Assembly: GCA_949840915.1 (NCBI GenBank)
Contig: CATKXY010000007.1
Location: forward strand, 49,682 to 113,681
Source of the DNA: an uncultured Lachnospiraceae bacterium
GTDB taxonomy: Bacteria; Bacillota; Clostridia; Lachnospirales; Lachnospiraceae
Direction of reading: 5' to 3'
Length of the DNA: 64,000 bases
Part shown: piece by piece, positions 45,379 through 54,298 of the stretch
Layout: each line of letters opens with the position of its first letter
Position numbering within the stretch: the stretch's first letter is position 1
Made by a program: the position numbers and the translations under genes
Notes under the pieces: generated by a model
Seen by the model: the letters and a program-made list of their open reading frames with translations, nothing else
The model's database searches: none
What the model was told of the DNA's origin: nothing

Positions 45379-47742
45379 ATGGACATTATACAGAAACTGC
45401 GGGATGAGTTGAAGATTGAGAAATGGCAGGCCGAGGCTGCGGTGAAGCTGATCGATGAGGGCAATACCATTCCCTTTATCTCCCGTTACAGAAAAGAAGC
45501 CACCGGATCTCTGGACGATGAGCAGCTCAGAAATCTGCATGAGAGACTGGTGTATCTGAGAAATCTGGAGGATAAGAAGAATCAGGTTCTGGGCAGTATT
45601 GAGGAGCAGGGGATGCTGACGGATGAGCTTCGGGAAAAGATTCTGGCCGCAGAGACACTGGTGGTAGTTGACGATCTGTATCGCCCTTATCGTCCCAAGA
45701 GAAAGACACGCGCAAGCGTAGCGAAAGAGAAGGGCCTTGCGGGGCTTGCGGAGTTCATTCTGGCTCAGAGCACGGATGCGCCCGTAGAGCAGGAGGCGGA
45801 GAAATATCTGTCCGAGGAGAAGGGAGTGACTTCTGTGGAGGAGGCGCTGCGGGGCGCTAAGGACATTATTGCCGAGGAAGTTTCCGACGAGGCAGAGTAT
45901 CGGCTCTATATCCGTAATATCACCACGGAGGAGGGCGTTATAGAGAGCTCTGCCAAGGACGAGAAGGCGGAGAGCGTATACGAGATGTATTATCAGTTCC
46001 GGGAGCCGGTAAAAAGAATTGCGGGACACCGTGTGCTGGCATTAAACCGCGGCGAGGCGGAGAAGGTGCTGACGGTAAAGCTGACCGCCCCTGTAGAGCG
46101 CATTATCCGTTATCTGGAAAAACAGAAAATCACGGCGGACAATCCATATACCACTCCTCTTATCCGGGATGCGGTGGCCGATAGCTATGATCGTTTAATA
46201 GCACCCGCTATTGAAAGAGAGATCAGGAACGGGCTGACGGAGAAGGCAGAGGATGGAGCGATCGATGTGTTCGGCAAGAATCTGGAGCAGCTTCTGCTGC
46301 AGCCCCCTATCGCGGGCAGAGTCGTGCTTGGATGGGATCCGGCTTTCCGCACCGGCTGTAAGCTGGCGGTGGTGGATGCCACGGGAAAGGTTCTGGACAC
46401 AAAGGTGATCTATCCCACAGCTCCGCAGAATAAGGTTGAGGAGTCCAAAGCCGAGCTGAAGAGACTGATCAAGAAGTATAATATAGATTTAATCTCTGTG
46501 GGAAACGGAACCGCCTCGAGAGAGTCGGAGCAGATCATTGCAGAGCTTCTGCGGGAGCTGGACAGGCCGGTTCAGTATGTGATTGTGAGCGAGGCCGGCG
46601 CTTCGGTTTACTCGGCCAGCAAGCTTGCCACGGAAGAATTTCCTCAGTTTGACGTGGGGCAGCGCAGCGCGGCCTCTATCGCGCGCAGACTTCAGGATCC
46701 TCTGGCGGAGCTGGTGAAGATCGATCCCAAATCCATCGGTGTGGGGCAGTATCAGCATGACATGAATCAGAAAAAGCTTGGCGACGCACTGCAGGGCGTA
46801 GTGGAGGATTGTGTGAATAAGGTGGGGGTAGATCTGAATACTGCTTCGGCATCCCTGTTGGAATACATCTCCGGCATCAACAAGACGATCGCCAGGAATA
46901 TCGTGGATTACCGCGAGGCAAACGGCAGATTCACCAACAGAAAACAGCTTCTCAAGGTGGCGAAGCTGGGGCCCAAGGCCTATGAGCAATGTGCGGGCTT
47001 CATGCGCATTGCGGACGGTGACAATCCCTTGGATGCCACAAGCGTTCACCCGGAGTCCTATGCGGCTGCGGAAAAGCTTCTCGCAAAGCTGGATCTGTGC
47101 ATGGAGGATGTGAAGGCCATGCAGAAAAAGGCTGCGGAGCAGAAGGGGCGCGGCGCGCAGACAGCACTGAGGGCTACCGGTGCGGAGAAGGAGCGCAGTC
47201 CGCAGAAAAAGCAGAGCAGAGATGCAAAAACGATACAGGTCCGCAATACTTCCACAGCTATGGGACAGGCTCTGGCTGCGGCCATGGCGGGCGGCGGGCA
47301 GAGGTCTCAGGAGCCCGGGGATGCTGCCGTTTCCGGACTGGAAAAGCGTATCAGGGATAAAAAGCTGCTTGCGGAGGAGCTTGGAATCGGAGAGATCACA
47401 CTGTCCGATATTTTGAAGGAGCTGGAGAAGCCTGCCAGGGATCCCAGAGACGATATGCCCAGGCCGGTTCTCAGAAGTGATGTGCTGGACCTGAAGGATC
47501 TGAAACCGGGTATGATCCTGAAGGGAACCGTCCGCAATGTCATCGACTTTGGCGCTTTCGTGGATATCGGAGTCCATCAGGACGGTCTGGTGCATATCTC
47601 CCAGATCACCAACCGGTTTATCAAGCATCCGCTGGAGGCGGTGAGCGTGGGGGATATCGTGGAGGTGCAGGTGCTCGATGTGGATATCCCCAAGAAACGG
47701 ATCAGTCTGACTATGAAGCTTAATGCGGAGGTTAATTCATAA
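45379..47742 (+). CDS. tex: Tex-family RNA-binding transcription accessory protein
   Basis: A 787-residue Tex protein. In order: helical N-terminal Tex domain (IPFISRYRKEATGSLDD), the YqgF/RuvX-like domain (GWDPAFRTGCKLAVVD), helix-hairpin-helix units (LNTASASLLEYISGI, GPKAYEQCAGF) and a C-terminal S1 RNA-binding domain (GTVRNVIDFGAFVDIGVHQD). Between the helix-hairpin-helix units and S1 is an extra low-complexity, basic Ala/Gln/Lys stretch (about residues 580-640), which makes it about 65 residues longer than usual. Tex proteins bind nucleic acids and influence transcription; the precise role is not clear. The ATG follows AAAGGAAG. Confidence 0.95.
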   Translation: MDIIQKLRDELKIEKWQAEAAVKLIDEGNTIPFISRYRKEATGSLDDEQLRNLHERLVYLRNLEDKKNQVLGSIEEQGMLTDELREKILAAETLVVVDDLYRPYRPKRKTRASVAKEKGLAGLAEFILAQSTDAPVEQEAEKYLSEEKGVTSVEEALRGAKDIIAEEVSDEAEYRLYIRNITTEEGVIESSAKDEKAESVYEMYYQFREPVKRIAGHRVLALNRGEAEKVLTVKLTAPVERIIRYLEKQKITADNPYTTPLIRDAVADSYDRLIAPAIEREIRNGLTEKAEDGAIDVFGKNLEQLLLQPPIAGRVVLGWDPAFRTGCKLAVVDATGKVLDTKVIYPTAPQNKVEESKAELKRLIKKYNIDLISVGNGTASRESEQIIAELLRELDRPVQYVIVSEAGASVYSASKLATEEFPQFDVGQRSAASIARRLQDPLAELVKIDPKSIGVGQYQHDMNQKKLGDALQGVVEDCVNKVGVDLNTASASLLEYISGINKTIARNIVDYREANGRFTNRKQLLKVAKLGPKAYEQCAGFMRIADGDNPLDATSVHPESYAAAEKLLAKLDLCMEDVKAMQKKAAEQKGRGAQTALRATGAEKERSPQKKQSRDAKTIQVRNTSTAMGQALAAAMAGGGQRSQEPGDAAVSGLEKRIRDKKLLAEELGIGEITLSDILKELEKPARDPRDDMPRPVLRSDVLDLKDLKPGMILKGTVRNVIDFGAFVDIGVHQDGLVHISQITNRFIKHPLEAVSVGDIVEVQVLDVDIPKKRISLTMKLNAEVNS

Positions 47743-47747
47743 TTTAA

Positions 47748-47762
47748 CTGCCGGAACGGCAG
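47748..47762. repeat. Small palindrome after tex
   Basis: CTGCCG-GAA-CGGCAG forms a six-base stem directly after the tex stop codon. No T-run follows, so it is at best a weak terminator. Confidence 0.35.
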
Positions 47763-47788
47763 GCTGACATGCACAGGCGGAAAAATAC

Positions 47789-47817
47789 TTGCTTTTTTTC
47801 CCCGGCGGTGGTATAGT
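47789..47817 (+). promoter_or_regulatory. Promoter of the FMN riboswitch-ribU transcript
   Basis: TTGCTT and TATAGT stand 17 bases apart, 67 bases before the riboswitch. A second -10 (TATAAT, 47847-47852) lies nearer but has only a poor -35. Confidence 0.5.
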
Positions 47818-47883
47818 AACTCTGTCAAGTACCGTGCCGCGGACGGTATAATGATGTGGTTATTACAATCTTTTAATATGGAA

Positions 47884-48010
47884 ATTCTTCGGGGTCGGGT
47901 GCAATTCCCTACTGGCGGTAAAGTCCGCAACCTGTGGGAGCCTTAAGCGCTCTCATGGCTGATTCGGTGAAAGTCCGGGACCAACAGTAAAGTCTGGATG
48001 AAAGAAGAAT
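47884..48010 (+). ncRNA. FMN riboswitch (RFN element)
   Basis: All conserved parts of the RFN aptamer are visible. The closing stem is ATTCTTC/GAAGAAT. Conserved strands include GGGGTCGGGTGCAATTCCC, GGCGGTAAAGTCCGC, TGATTCGGTGAAAGTCCG and ACAGTAAAGTCTGGATGAAAG. It binds FMN and represses the downstream riboflavin transporter gene. It is followed by a terminator hairpin at 48044, so control by premature termination is likely. Confidence 0.97.
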
Positions 48011-48043
48011 AACAGGCGTTTTTAACGGCTGCGCTTTTTGTGT

Positions 48044-48076
48044 CCCCGAATCGTATTGGTTCGGGGATTTATTTTG
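48044..48076 (+). terminator. Expression-platform terminator of the FMN riboswitch
   Basis: CCCCGAA pairs with TTCGGGG around a nine-base loop, followed by ATTTATTTT. It lies between the aptamer and the ribU ribosome site and should form when FMN is bound. Confidence 0.75.
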
Positions 48077-48117
48077 CGAAGATTTTCCGACAAAATTCAA
48101 TTTTGGAGGTATCTACA

Positions 48118-48765
48118 ATGGACAACAGAATCAAGAAACTCACGACTACCGGCATGCTCTGCGCACTGGCCTATGTGACAGTACTCGTCGGACGTATTCC
48201 CCTCATCCTTTTTCTGAAGTATGATCCAAAGGATGTTGTTATCGCCATCGGCGGACTGATCTTCGGACCGTTTACCGCATTTGCCGTGTCGCTTATCGTC
48301 TCTTTGGTGGAGATGTTTACGATCAGCGACAACGGGATTCTTGGATTTATCATGAATGTGATCGCAAGCTGTGCCTTCGCCTGTCCGGCAGCTTTTGTGT
48401 ACAAGAAGAAGCATAAACTGTCCGGCGCCATTATCGGACTGCTTGGCGGCTGGCTGTGTATGACTGCAGCGATGCTGCTCTGGAATTATCTGATCACCCC
48501 GTATTACATGGGCGTCTCCAGGGATGAGGTGGCAAAGCTGCTGCTGCCGGCTTTCCTGCCCTTTAATCTGATCAAGGGCGGTCTGAATGCGGCGATCACC
48601 ATGCTGCTGTATAAGCCGGTGGTCACGGTTCTGCGGCGTTCCCGACTGATTGAGTCAGAGCAGACCGCGGTTAAGGCCAAAATCAATGTCGGAGTGATAC
48701 TGACGGCTCTGCTGATCATCGTGAGCTGTGTACTTCTGATCCTTGTTCTGAACGGTAAGTTTTAA
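48118..48765 (+). CDS. ribU: ECF-type riboflavin transporter S component RibU
   Basis: A 215-residue membrane protein with six hydrophobic segments. The N-terminal TTTGMLCALAYV segment carries the small-residue surface used by S components to dock on the shared EcfT subunit. RibU binds riboflavin from outside and works with the ECF energising module, which is encoded elsewhere. The identity is confirmed by the FMN riboswitch directly upstream. I choose the ATG at 48118 behind TTGGAGG; an earlier in-frame ATG at 48040 lies within the riboswitch platform. It ends at a strong terminator. Confidence 0.95.
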   Translation: MDNRIKKLTTTGMLCALAYVTVLVGRIPLILFLKYDPKDVVIAIGGLIFGPFTAFAVSLIVSLVEMFTISDNGILGFIMNVIASCAFACPAAFVYKKKHKLSGAIIGLLGGWLCMTAAMLLWNYLITPYYMGVSRDEVAKLLLPAFLPFNLIKGGLNAAITMLLYKPVVTVLRRSRLIESEQTAVKAKINVGVILTALLIIVSCVLLILVLNGKF

Positions 48766-48775
48766 TAGAATCCGG

Positions 48776-48823
48776 GGCGGCTGTCACGGCGGAGGAATCT
48801 TCTGCTGTGGCAGCCGCCTTTTT
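48776..48823 (+). terminator. Terminator after ribU
   Basis: GGCGGCTGTCAC pairs with GTGGCAGCCGCC (one wobble), followed by TTTTT. Confidence 0.85.
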
Positions 48824-48884
48824 GTGTCTCCCGATGTTTTGCGGCAGTTCGGATATTCTATAGAAAAATTTTAGAAAATGTTCG

Positions 48885-48971
48885 GTTGTTTCTTTTGTTT
48901 TATAGAATATAATGGCAATCGTAGAATTTGTGTGAAAGGGCATTGACAGGAGAAAAAAGTTGATGTATCGT
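48885..48971 (+). promoter_or_regulatory. Two candidate promoters of the MacB-type exporter operon
   Basis: A proximal promoter has perfect TTGACA (48943-48948), 17 bases, TATCGT (48966-48971). A distal one has TTGTTT (48886), 16 bases, TATAAT (48908-48913). Both lie in the 216 bases between the ribU terminator and the ATPase gene. Either or both may be used. Confidence 0.55.
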
Positions 48972-49039
48972 ATCAATAGTACAGCAATACAAAAGAGCTG
49001 GGTAAAAAGAAACATAAAAGGAGTGTAAGGAGAAGAGCC

Positions 49040-49735
49040 ATGAGTGCATTGGTTGAAATCAGGGACATTTGCAAGGTCTATAATCCCGGTGAAAATGAAG
49101 TGCGGGCATTGGATCATGTGAGCGTCACGATCGATGAGGGTGAGTTTGTGGCTATCATCGGACAGTCGGGCAGCGGTAAATCCACGCTGATGAATATGCT
49201 GGGCTGCCTGGATGTGCCTACCAGCGGAACCTATAGGCTTCACGGGCAGGATGTTGCGGATATGAGCGACGATGAACTCTCGGATATTCGGAATCGGGAG
49301 ATCGGCTTTATTTTTCAGGGTTTTAATCTGATACCGAATCTGACGGCCCGGGAGAATGTGGAGCTGCCGCTGATCTACAGGGGCGTTTCCAAAGGCCAGA
49401 GAAAACAGCTGGCCGAGCGGGCGTTGGAGAAGGTGGGATTGTCCCACCGCATGGATCATAAACCCTCCGAGATGTCGGGCGGACAGCAGCAGCGTGTGGC
49501 CATTGCCAGGGCCATTGCCCAGGCGCCGCCGGTGATCCTGGCTGACGAGCCCACGGGTAATCTGGACTCCCATTCCACAGGAGAGATCATGGGGATATTG
49601 CGGGAGCTTTATGAGGAGGGCAGGACGGTCATCCTCATCACCCACGACAATGAGATTGCCGCCAGGGCAAAGCGGGTGATCAAGATCAGGGACGGAAAGA
49701 TTGAGACAGATGAGATACAGGAGGATGCATCATGA
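49040..49735 (+). CDS. MacB/LolD-type ABC transporter ATP-binding protein
   Basis: A 231-residue ATPase of the MacB/LolD class. Walker A is GQSGSGKST at about residue 41, Q-loop FIFQGFNLI, signature [14 protein letters not shown], Walker [14 protein letters not shown] and H-loop ILITHD. It starts behind GTAAGGAGAAG, and its stop overlaps the adaptor gene start by four bases. Together with the two next genes it forms a three-part exporter in which conformational change, not direct substrate passage through the membrane, moves cargo such as peptides, antibiotics or lipoproteins. Cargo is not known. Confidence 0.93.
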   Translation: MSALVEIRDICKVYNPGENEVRALDHVSVTIDEGEFVAIIGQSGSGKSTLMNMLGCLDVPTSGTYRLHGQDVADMSDDELSDIRNREIGFIFQGFNLIPNLTARENVELPLIYRGVSKGQRKQLAERALEKVGLSHRMDHKPSEMSGGQQQRVAIARAIAQAPPVILADEPTGNLDSHSTGEIMGILRELYEEGRTVILITHDNEIAARAKRVIKIRDGKIETDEIQEDAS

Positions 49736-51279
49736 AAAATATATTTAAAAAGAACCCGGACGGGGAATCCCGGACCGACCTTGCGGAGAGCGGCGGCGCA
49801 GCCGCAAAAAAGGGCGGTAAAAAGAGCGGCAAAAAAGGAAAAAGTAAAAAGAAGCTTATTATCATAATCGTTGTAGTTGTGGTGCTTCTGTTTCTGATGC
49901 TGCGGGGATGCGGGGGCGGAGACACCGGCGCCGTGGTGACCACTGCAAGCGCCGAGCGGGGAGACCTTCAGGAGAGCGTCAGCACCAGCGGGACCGTATC
50001 TGCGGAGGATGTCAAAGTATTTTTTGCACCCACGGGGGGAAAGCTGGCGAATGTCAATGTGACTGCGGGCGACACGGTGAAGGCCGGAGATGTGCTCATC
50101 GCCTATGACAGCGCCAGACTGGACAGAGATTTCAGAGAGGCTACGCTGCAGTCCGAGAAGTCCAATGCGGGCTACAATAACGCAATCTCGGACAGCGCGG
50201 ACAATCAGGCCAAGCTGAATGAGGCAAAGACCAATCTCGCGGTGCTGGATCAGCAGCTCGCGGATCAGAAGGCCTATCTGAAGGATCTGGAGGCCAAGCT
50301 GAGCGAGAGCCAGCGGGGAACACAGAATGCGCTGGCGGACGAGAGCTATGATCTGACGAAGGAGATAGCAAAGCTGGAGGAGGAATTGAAAGCCCTGACT
50401 CCCGGCACAGACGAATACATCAAAAAGGAGAAAAAGCTGAGACAGAAGCAGTCGTCACTCTCCCGCAACAATTATCTCCAGCAGGTGGCCGGCTCCTCGG
50501 ACTATGTGGCCGAGATGGAGGCGGAGATCAAGAGAGTGAAAGAGCAGATTGCCGACGAGGAGTCCTACAAGGCGGAGATGCAGAGCCAGAAAAGCGCCAG
50601 TGAAAACGGTGTGATGGGCTCCTATGACAAGATTTCCTATGAGGCGGATAAGGAGCTTGCCCAGATTGCTTATGCGGAGGCGGAAAAGGCCTATTATGAG
50701 AGTAAGTCGGGACTCTGCGCGGAGTTTGACGGCGTAGTGACGGAAGTGAGCGCCGTGGAGGGTTCTGTGGTGACAGAAGGGACGCAGCTGTGCAGGCTGG
50801 AGAGCACGGAGAATGTGAAGGTGAGCCTCTACGCATCCAAACAGGATGTGGCGAAGCTGGCTGTGGGACAGAAGGCGGAGGTTACGATCTCCGGAAATGT
50901 ATATACCGCAACGGTCAGCAAGATCAACCGAATGGCTAACATGAACAATTCCAACACTCCCATGGTAGGCGTTGAGGTACATATTGATGAGCCGGACGAG
51001 AGGATCATTCTCGGCCTGGACGCCAAGTTGACCATCGAGACGCGCTCCGTGGAGAATGCGCTGCTGGTGCCCGTGGAGGCTATCAATGCTGACAGGGACG
51101 GAGATTTCCTCTATGTGGTGGAAGAGGGCAGGGTGGTGAGAAAACCGGTGACCTGCGGTATCTCTAACGATACCTACACGGAGATCATAGAGGGTATCAC
51201 CGAGGAAGACCAGATCATCGTGACTTACTTCGGCAGTCTGGAGGAGGGTATGGCAGTCACAGTCATGCCGTCAAATTAG
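49732..51279 (+). CDS. MacA/HlyD-type periplasmic adaptor (membrane fusion) protein
   Basis: A 515-residue adaptor. A very basic cytoplasmic stretch (GGKKSGKKGKSKKK) leads into a membrane segment (LIIIIVVVVVLLFLML, about residues 43-58). Outside are a split biotinyl-lipoyl-like domain (FFAPTGGKLANVNVTAGDTV and its second half after the hairpin, FDGVVTEVSAVEGSVVTEG), a long alpha-hairpin coiled coil (about 125-310) and beta-barrel plus membrane-proximal domains. In Gram-positive relatives the adaptor works with MacB to form an export complex across the envelope. The gene overlaps the ATPase gene and is 10 bases from the permease gene. Confidence 0.9.
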   Translation: MKNIFKKNPDGESRTDLAESGGAAAKKGGKKSGKKGKSKKKLIIIIVVVVVLLFLMLRGCGGGDTGAVVTTASAERGDLQESVSTSGTVSAEDVKVFFAPTGGKLANVNVTAGDTVKAGDVLIAYDSARLDRDFREATLQSEKSNAGYNNAISDSADNQAKLNEAKTNLAVLDQQLADQKAYLKDLEAKLSESQRGTQNALADESYDLTKEIAKLEEELKALTPGTDEYIKKEKKLRQKQSSLSRNNYLQQVAGSSDYVAEMEAEIKRVKEQIADEESYKAEMQSQKSASENGVMGSYDKISYEADKELAQIAYAEAEKAYYESKSGLCAEFDGVVTEVSAVEGSVVTEGTQLCRLESTENVKVSLYASKQDVAKLAVGQKAEVTISGNVYTATVSKINRMANMNNSNTPMVGVEVHIDEPDERIILGLDAKLTIETRSVENALLVPVEAINADRDGDFLYVVEEGRVVRKPVTCGISNDTYTEIIEGITEEDQIIVTYFGSLEEGMAVTVMPSN

Positions 51280-51289
51280 GAGGCTTCTC

Positions 51290-52501
51290 ATGGCACAGAT
51301 ATGGGAATACATTAAGATTGCGCTCTTGAATATCAAGAGCAATAAGGGGCGTTCCATCCTTACCATGCTGGGTATCATCATCGGTATTTCCTCCGTCATC
51401 ATGATCATCGCCATCGGAAACGGCGTAAAGGGCGGCATCAATGATGAGCTGAACAATATGGCTGGCGGGCAGATTGCGGTTTATGCTTACGGCAACAATG
51501 AGGAGGGAATCTCTATTGACTTCACCGAAGAGGATATCGACGCCATTATGGAGAAGGTGCCCCATGTGAAGGCGATCACGCCCCGCTGGAACTTTAACGG
51601 CAGCTTTACGGGCAGAAAAGGAGTTTTTCAGGGATATGCCCAAATGGGTATGCCGGGTATGGAGTATACCAACAATGACCCCATCATAAAGGGGAGGTAT
51701 TTTAACGACAACGATTATTATTCGGCCAATCAGGTCTGTGTTCTGACGGAGAGCAGCGCCAAGCAGCTCTTCGGCAACACCAATGTGCTGGGGATGACAC
51801 TGGAGATGAATATGTACGGCATCAGCAGGGATTTTACGGTCATCGGTATCCGCAAGGACAATGCCTCCGCGCTGTTTGGCGGAAGCACCAGCATGATCTC
51901 CATGGAGTGTCCGCTGTCGGTGGTGTCGGCCTCCTACGGCTTTTATGTCTATATGGACAGTCTGTTGATCGTCAGCGACGGAGCGGAGTATGCTTCGGAG
52001 GTGGCGGAAAAGACAGTCAGACTATTGGAGAACCGGCACAATGTCCGCGGACAGGATGTCATCATGGTGGAGAACTTTAATGACTATATGACCCAGATAG
52101 CGGATATTCTGAGCTATCTCACCATATTCGTGGCCTTTGTGTCGGCAATCTCCCTGCTGGTGGGCGGAATCGGTGTTATGAATATCATGCTGGTGTCTGT
52201 GACGGAGCGCACCAGAGAGATCGGTATCAGGAAGGCTCTGGGAGCCAGAACGAGCTCCGTGCTCCTGCAGTTTCTGGCGGAGTCGGCGCTGATCTCCCTT
52301 CTGGGAGGCCTCATCGGCATCGTGTTGGGTGTTCTGGGAGCACAGGGCGTGTGTTCGCTCATCGGCTTTACGGCTACCGTCGATGTGGGCACTGTGCTGG
52401 GAGCCAGCCTGTTTTCATCCGCTGTGGGAATCTTTTTCGGTATATATCCCGCCAAAAAGGCGGCTCATTTAAGCCCTATCGAGGCGCTGCGCCACGAATA
52501 A
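51290..52501 (+). CDS. MacB-type ABC permease (FtsX-like)
   Basis: A 403-residue permease of the MacB/FtsX kind. One membrane helix near the N-terminus (GRSILTMLGIIIGISSVIMI) precedes a large outward domain of about 240 residues, and three helices lie in the C-terminal 130 residues, with the VTERTREIGIRKALGA coupling motif between them. The length matches stand-alone MacB permeases whose ATPase is a separate protein. It completes the tripartite exporter encoded at 49040-52501. Confidence 0.93.
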   Translation: MAQIWEYIKIALLNIKSNKGRSILTMLGIIIGISSVIMIIAIGNGVKGGINDELNNMAGGQIAVYAYGNNEEGISIDFTEEDIDAIMEKVPHVKAITPRWNFNGSFTGRKGVFQGYAQMGMPGMEYTNNDPIIKGRYFNDNDYYSANQVCVLTESSAKQLFGNTNVLGMTLEMNMYGISRDFTVIGIRKDNASALFGGSTSMISMECPLSVVSASYGFYVYMDSLLIVSDGAEYASEVAEKTVRLLENRHNVRGQDVIMVENFNDYMTQIADILSYLTIFVAFVSAISLLVGGIGVMNIMLVSVTERTREIGIRKALGARTSSVLLQFLAESALISLLGGLIGIVLGVLGAQGVCSLIGFTATVDVGTVLGASLFSSAVGIFFGIYPAKKAAHLSPIEALRHE

Positions 52502-52508
52502 ATTGTGC

Positions 52509-52537
52509 TTGCTTTTTTCGGAAGAAAACCATATAAT
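52509..52537 (+). promoter_or_regulatory. Promoter upstream of the YcxB-like/tsaE operon
   Basis: TTGCTT, 17 bases, perfect TATAAT, directly after the macB permease stop. Transcription would begin about ten bases before a strong terminator (52555), so transcripts from it may be attenuated. Confidence 0.6.
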
Positions 52538-52554
52538 AATTTTTATAGAAAATA

Positions 52555-52591
52555 AAGCACCTACAAGGGATTGGTTTGTAGGTGCTTTTTT
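52555..52591 (+). terminator. Terminator between the exporter operon and the YcxB-like gene
   Basis: AAGCACCTACAA pairs perfectly with TTGTAGGTGCTT around a nine-base loop, with TTTT following. It ends the exporter transcript and also lies inside the leader of the transcript from the promoter at 52509. Confidence 0.88.
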
Positions 52592-52606
52592 CAGGGTGGA
52601 GGAGTT

Positions 52607-53083
52607 ATGGTAGAATTGGATGTGAAGATTGAAGCTTCCGATCTGTATGATTATATGTTGATGCATGCCTATAACAGCGCCGCGGGACTTCTGGGCAGCG
52701 GCGTGGGAGCGGTGGCTGTGTTGGTGGGACTCATGAAAAACCAGCCCATATTTCTTGTGGCCGGCATTGTGCTGCTTCTGTATCTGCCTGTAAGTCTGTT
52801 TTTGAAGAGCAGGCAGCAGGCTCTGAGCAATCCCGCATTCGGTGAGCCGCTGCACTATGTGCTGGACGAGCAGGGCATCACGGTGTCGCAGAACGGGCAG
52901 CAGCAGCATCAGAGCTGGGGAGATATGGTGAAAGCGGTGTCCACGGGGCACAGCATTATCGTCTATACCAGCAGGGTAAACGCCACGATTTTTCCGCGGC
53001 GGGAGATGAAAGATAAAAGAACGGATGTTATAGAAATGATTTCCACGCATATGCCGCCTAAAAAGGTGCATATCCGCAGTTGA
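52607..53083 (+). CDS. YcxB-like membrane protein
   Basis: A 158-residue protein of the YcxB-like type. The first segment (VELDVKIEASDLYDYML) precedes two adjacent membrane helices (about 35-65: GVGAVAVLVGLM, IFLVAGIVLLLYLPV), and a C-terminal pleckstrin-like beta domain has the family-type WGDMVKAVSTGHSIIVYTS and FPRREM segments. The function is unknown. The start at 52607 follows GGTGGAGG. The t6A gene tsaE begins 16 bases downstream, so the two are probably co-transcribed. Confidence 0.75.
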   Translation: MVELDVKIEASDLYDYMLMHAYNSAAGLLGSGVGAVAVLVGLMKNQPIFLVAGIVLLLYLPVSLFLKSRQQALSNPAFGEPLHYVLDEQGITVSQNGQQQHQSWGDMVKAVSTGHSIIVYTSRVNATIFPRREMKDKRTDVIEMISTHMPPKKVHIRS

Positions 53084-53099
53084 TATAAGGGGATAAAAT

Positions 53100-53555
53100 A
53101 TGGCCATGAGCACGATGATCAAAACGATAGAGACATACAACCCCGAGGAGACCCGGGCCCTGGGAGAACGCATCGGCAGAGAGGCCGGACCGGGTCAGGT
53201 ATACACATTGATCGGAGATCTGGGTGTGGGCAAGACGGTCTTTACCCAGGGAGTGGCCGTGGGACTTTGCATCCCCGGTCCCGTGAACAGTCCGACCTTT
53301 ACGATCCTGCAGGTATACGAAGAGGGCAGACTCCCCTTCTACCATTTTGACGTCTATCGGATCGCGGATGTGGAGGAGATGGAGGAGATCGGCTGTGAGG
53401 ACTGTTTTTACGGTCAGGGTGTCTGCCTGATCGAATGGGCAGACCGCATCCGGGACATCCTGCCGGAGCGCTATACTGAGATTGTCATAGAGAAGGATCT
53501 GCAGAGAGGGCCGGACTATCGCAGGATCACCGTGACACAGGAGGGACGCTTATGA
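53100..53555 (+). CDS. tsaE: tRNA t6A modification ATPase TsaE
   Basis: A 151-residue P-loop ATPase of the TsaE family, which with TsaB and TsaD makes threonylcarbamoyl-adenosine at position 37 of tRNAs that read ANN codons. Walker A is GDLGVGKT at about 39-46; a SPTF segment, the FYHFDVYRI block and the LIEWADRI Walker-B region follow. Length is normal. It overlaps tsaB by four bases. The fourth enzyme TsaC is not in the window. Confidence 0.96.
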   Translation: MAMSTMIKTIETYNPEETRALGERIGREAGPGQVYTLIGDLGVGKTVFTQGVAVGLCIPGPVNSPTFTILQVYEEGRLPFYHFDVYRIADVEEMEEIGCEDCFYGQGVCLIEWADRIRDILPERYTEIVIEKDLQRGPDYRRITVTQEGRL

Positions 53556-54298
53556 AGATTTTGGGCTTGGACAGCTCCGGACTCGTGGCCGGAGTGGCTG
53601 TGGCGGAGGACGGTATACTTCTGGCGGAGTACAATGTTAATTATAAGAAGACACACTCACAGACCCTGCTGCCGATGTTGGATGAGATCAGAAAGATGCT
53701 GGAGCTGGATCTGGAAAGCATAGATGCCATCGCCGTGGCTTCCGGCCCGGGGTCCTTTACGGGTCTGCGCATCGGTTCGGCCACTGCAAAGGGACTGGGG
53801 CTTGCGCTGGAAAAGCCGTTGGTTGAAGTACCCACGCTGGAAGGATTGGCGTATAATCTCTTTGGCACGGGTGATTTTGTCTGTCCTTTGATCGATGCCA
53901 GGCGGAATCAGGTCTACACAGGCATCTATGAATTCTCGGGAATGAGCCTGCGCGTTCTGGAGCCCCAGGCGGCGGTGGATCTCTCTGTTATAATAGAACG
54001 GATCAATCAGCTGGGAAAGTCCTGTCCCGGCAGAGGGGTGATTCTTTTGGGGGACGGCGTACCTGTGTACCAAAACCTGCTGCAGGAACGGCTGAGTATT
54101 CCCTTCCGTTTTGCACCTGCGTCCTGTAACAGACAGCGGGCAGGCAGTATTGCGGCTCTGGGACAGATTTATTACGCGTCGGGGCGCATCGTTTCCGCGC
54201 AGGAGCATTGTCCCGAGTATCTGCGGAAAAGTCAGGCAGAGCGGGAGCTTGCCGGGAAAGAAAAGCAAGAGGGACAGATGCAGGAGAAACAGGCATGA
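53552..54298 (+). CDS. tsaB: tRNA t6A modification protein TsaB
   Basis: A 248-residue ASKHA-fold protein that forms the TsaB-TsaD heterodimer. The N-terminal LGLDSSGLVAGVAV and SGPGSFTGLRIG blocks are characteristic; the C-terminal half is divergent, as usual in TsaB. The last 20 residues are an extra charged Lys/Glu/Gln tail. It overlaps the genes on both sides (tsaE and rimI) by four bases each, so the three form a tightly coupled operon. Confidence 0.94.
   Translation: MKILGLDSSGLVAGVAVAEDGILLAEYNVNYKKTHSQTLLPMLDEIRKMLELDLESIDAIAVASGPGSFTGLRIGSATAKGLGLALEKPLVEVPTLEGLAYNLFGTGDFVCPLIDARRNQVYTGIYEFSGMSLRVLEPQAAVDLSVIIERINQLGKSCPGRGVILLGDGVPVYQNLLQERLSIPFRFAPASCNRQRAGSIAALGQIYYASGRIVSAQEHCPEYLRKSQAERELAGKEKQEGQMQEKQA

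Noticed and set aside
45001..45400. Possible riboswitch in the tex leader
   Set aside because: Only a small hairpin is visible and no conserved aptamer strands could be found.
47981..48060. Start of ribU at 48040
   Set aside because: It has no ribosome site and lies in the riboswitch platform; ATG 48118 follows TTGGAGG.
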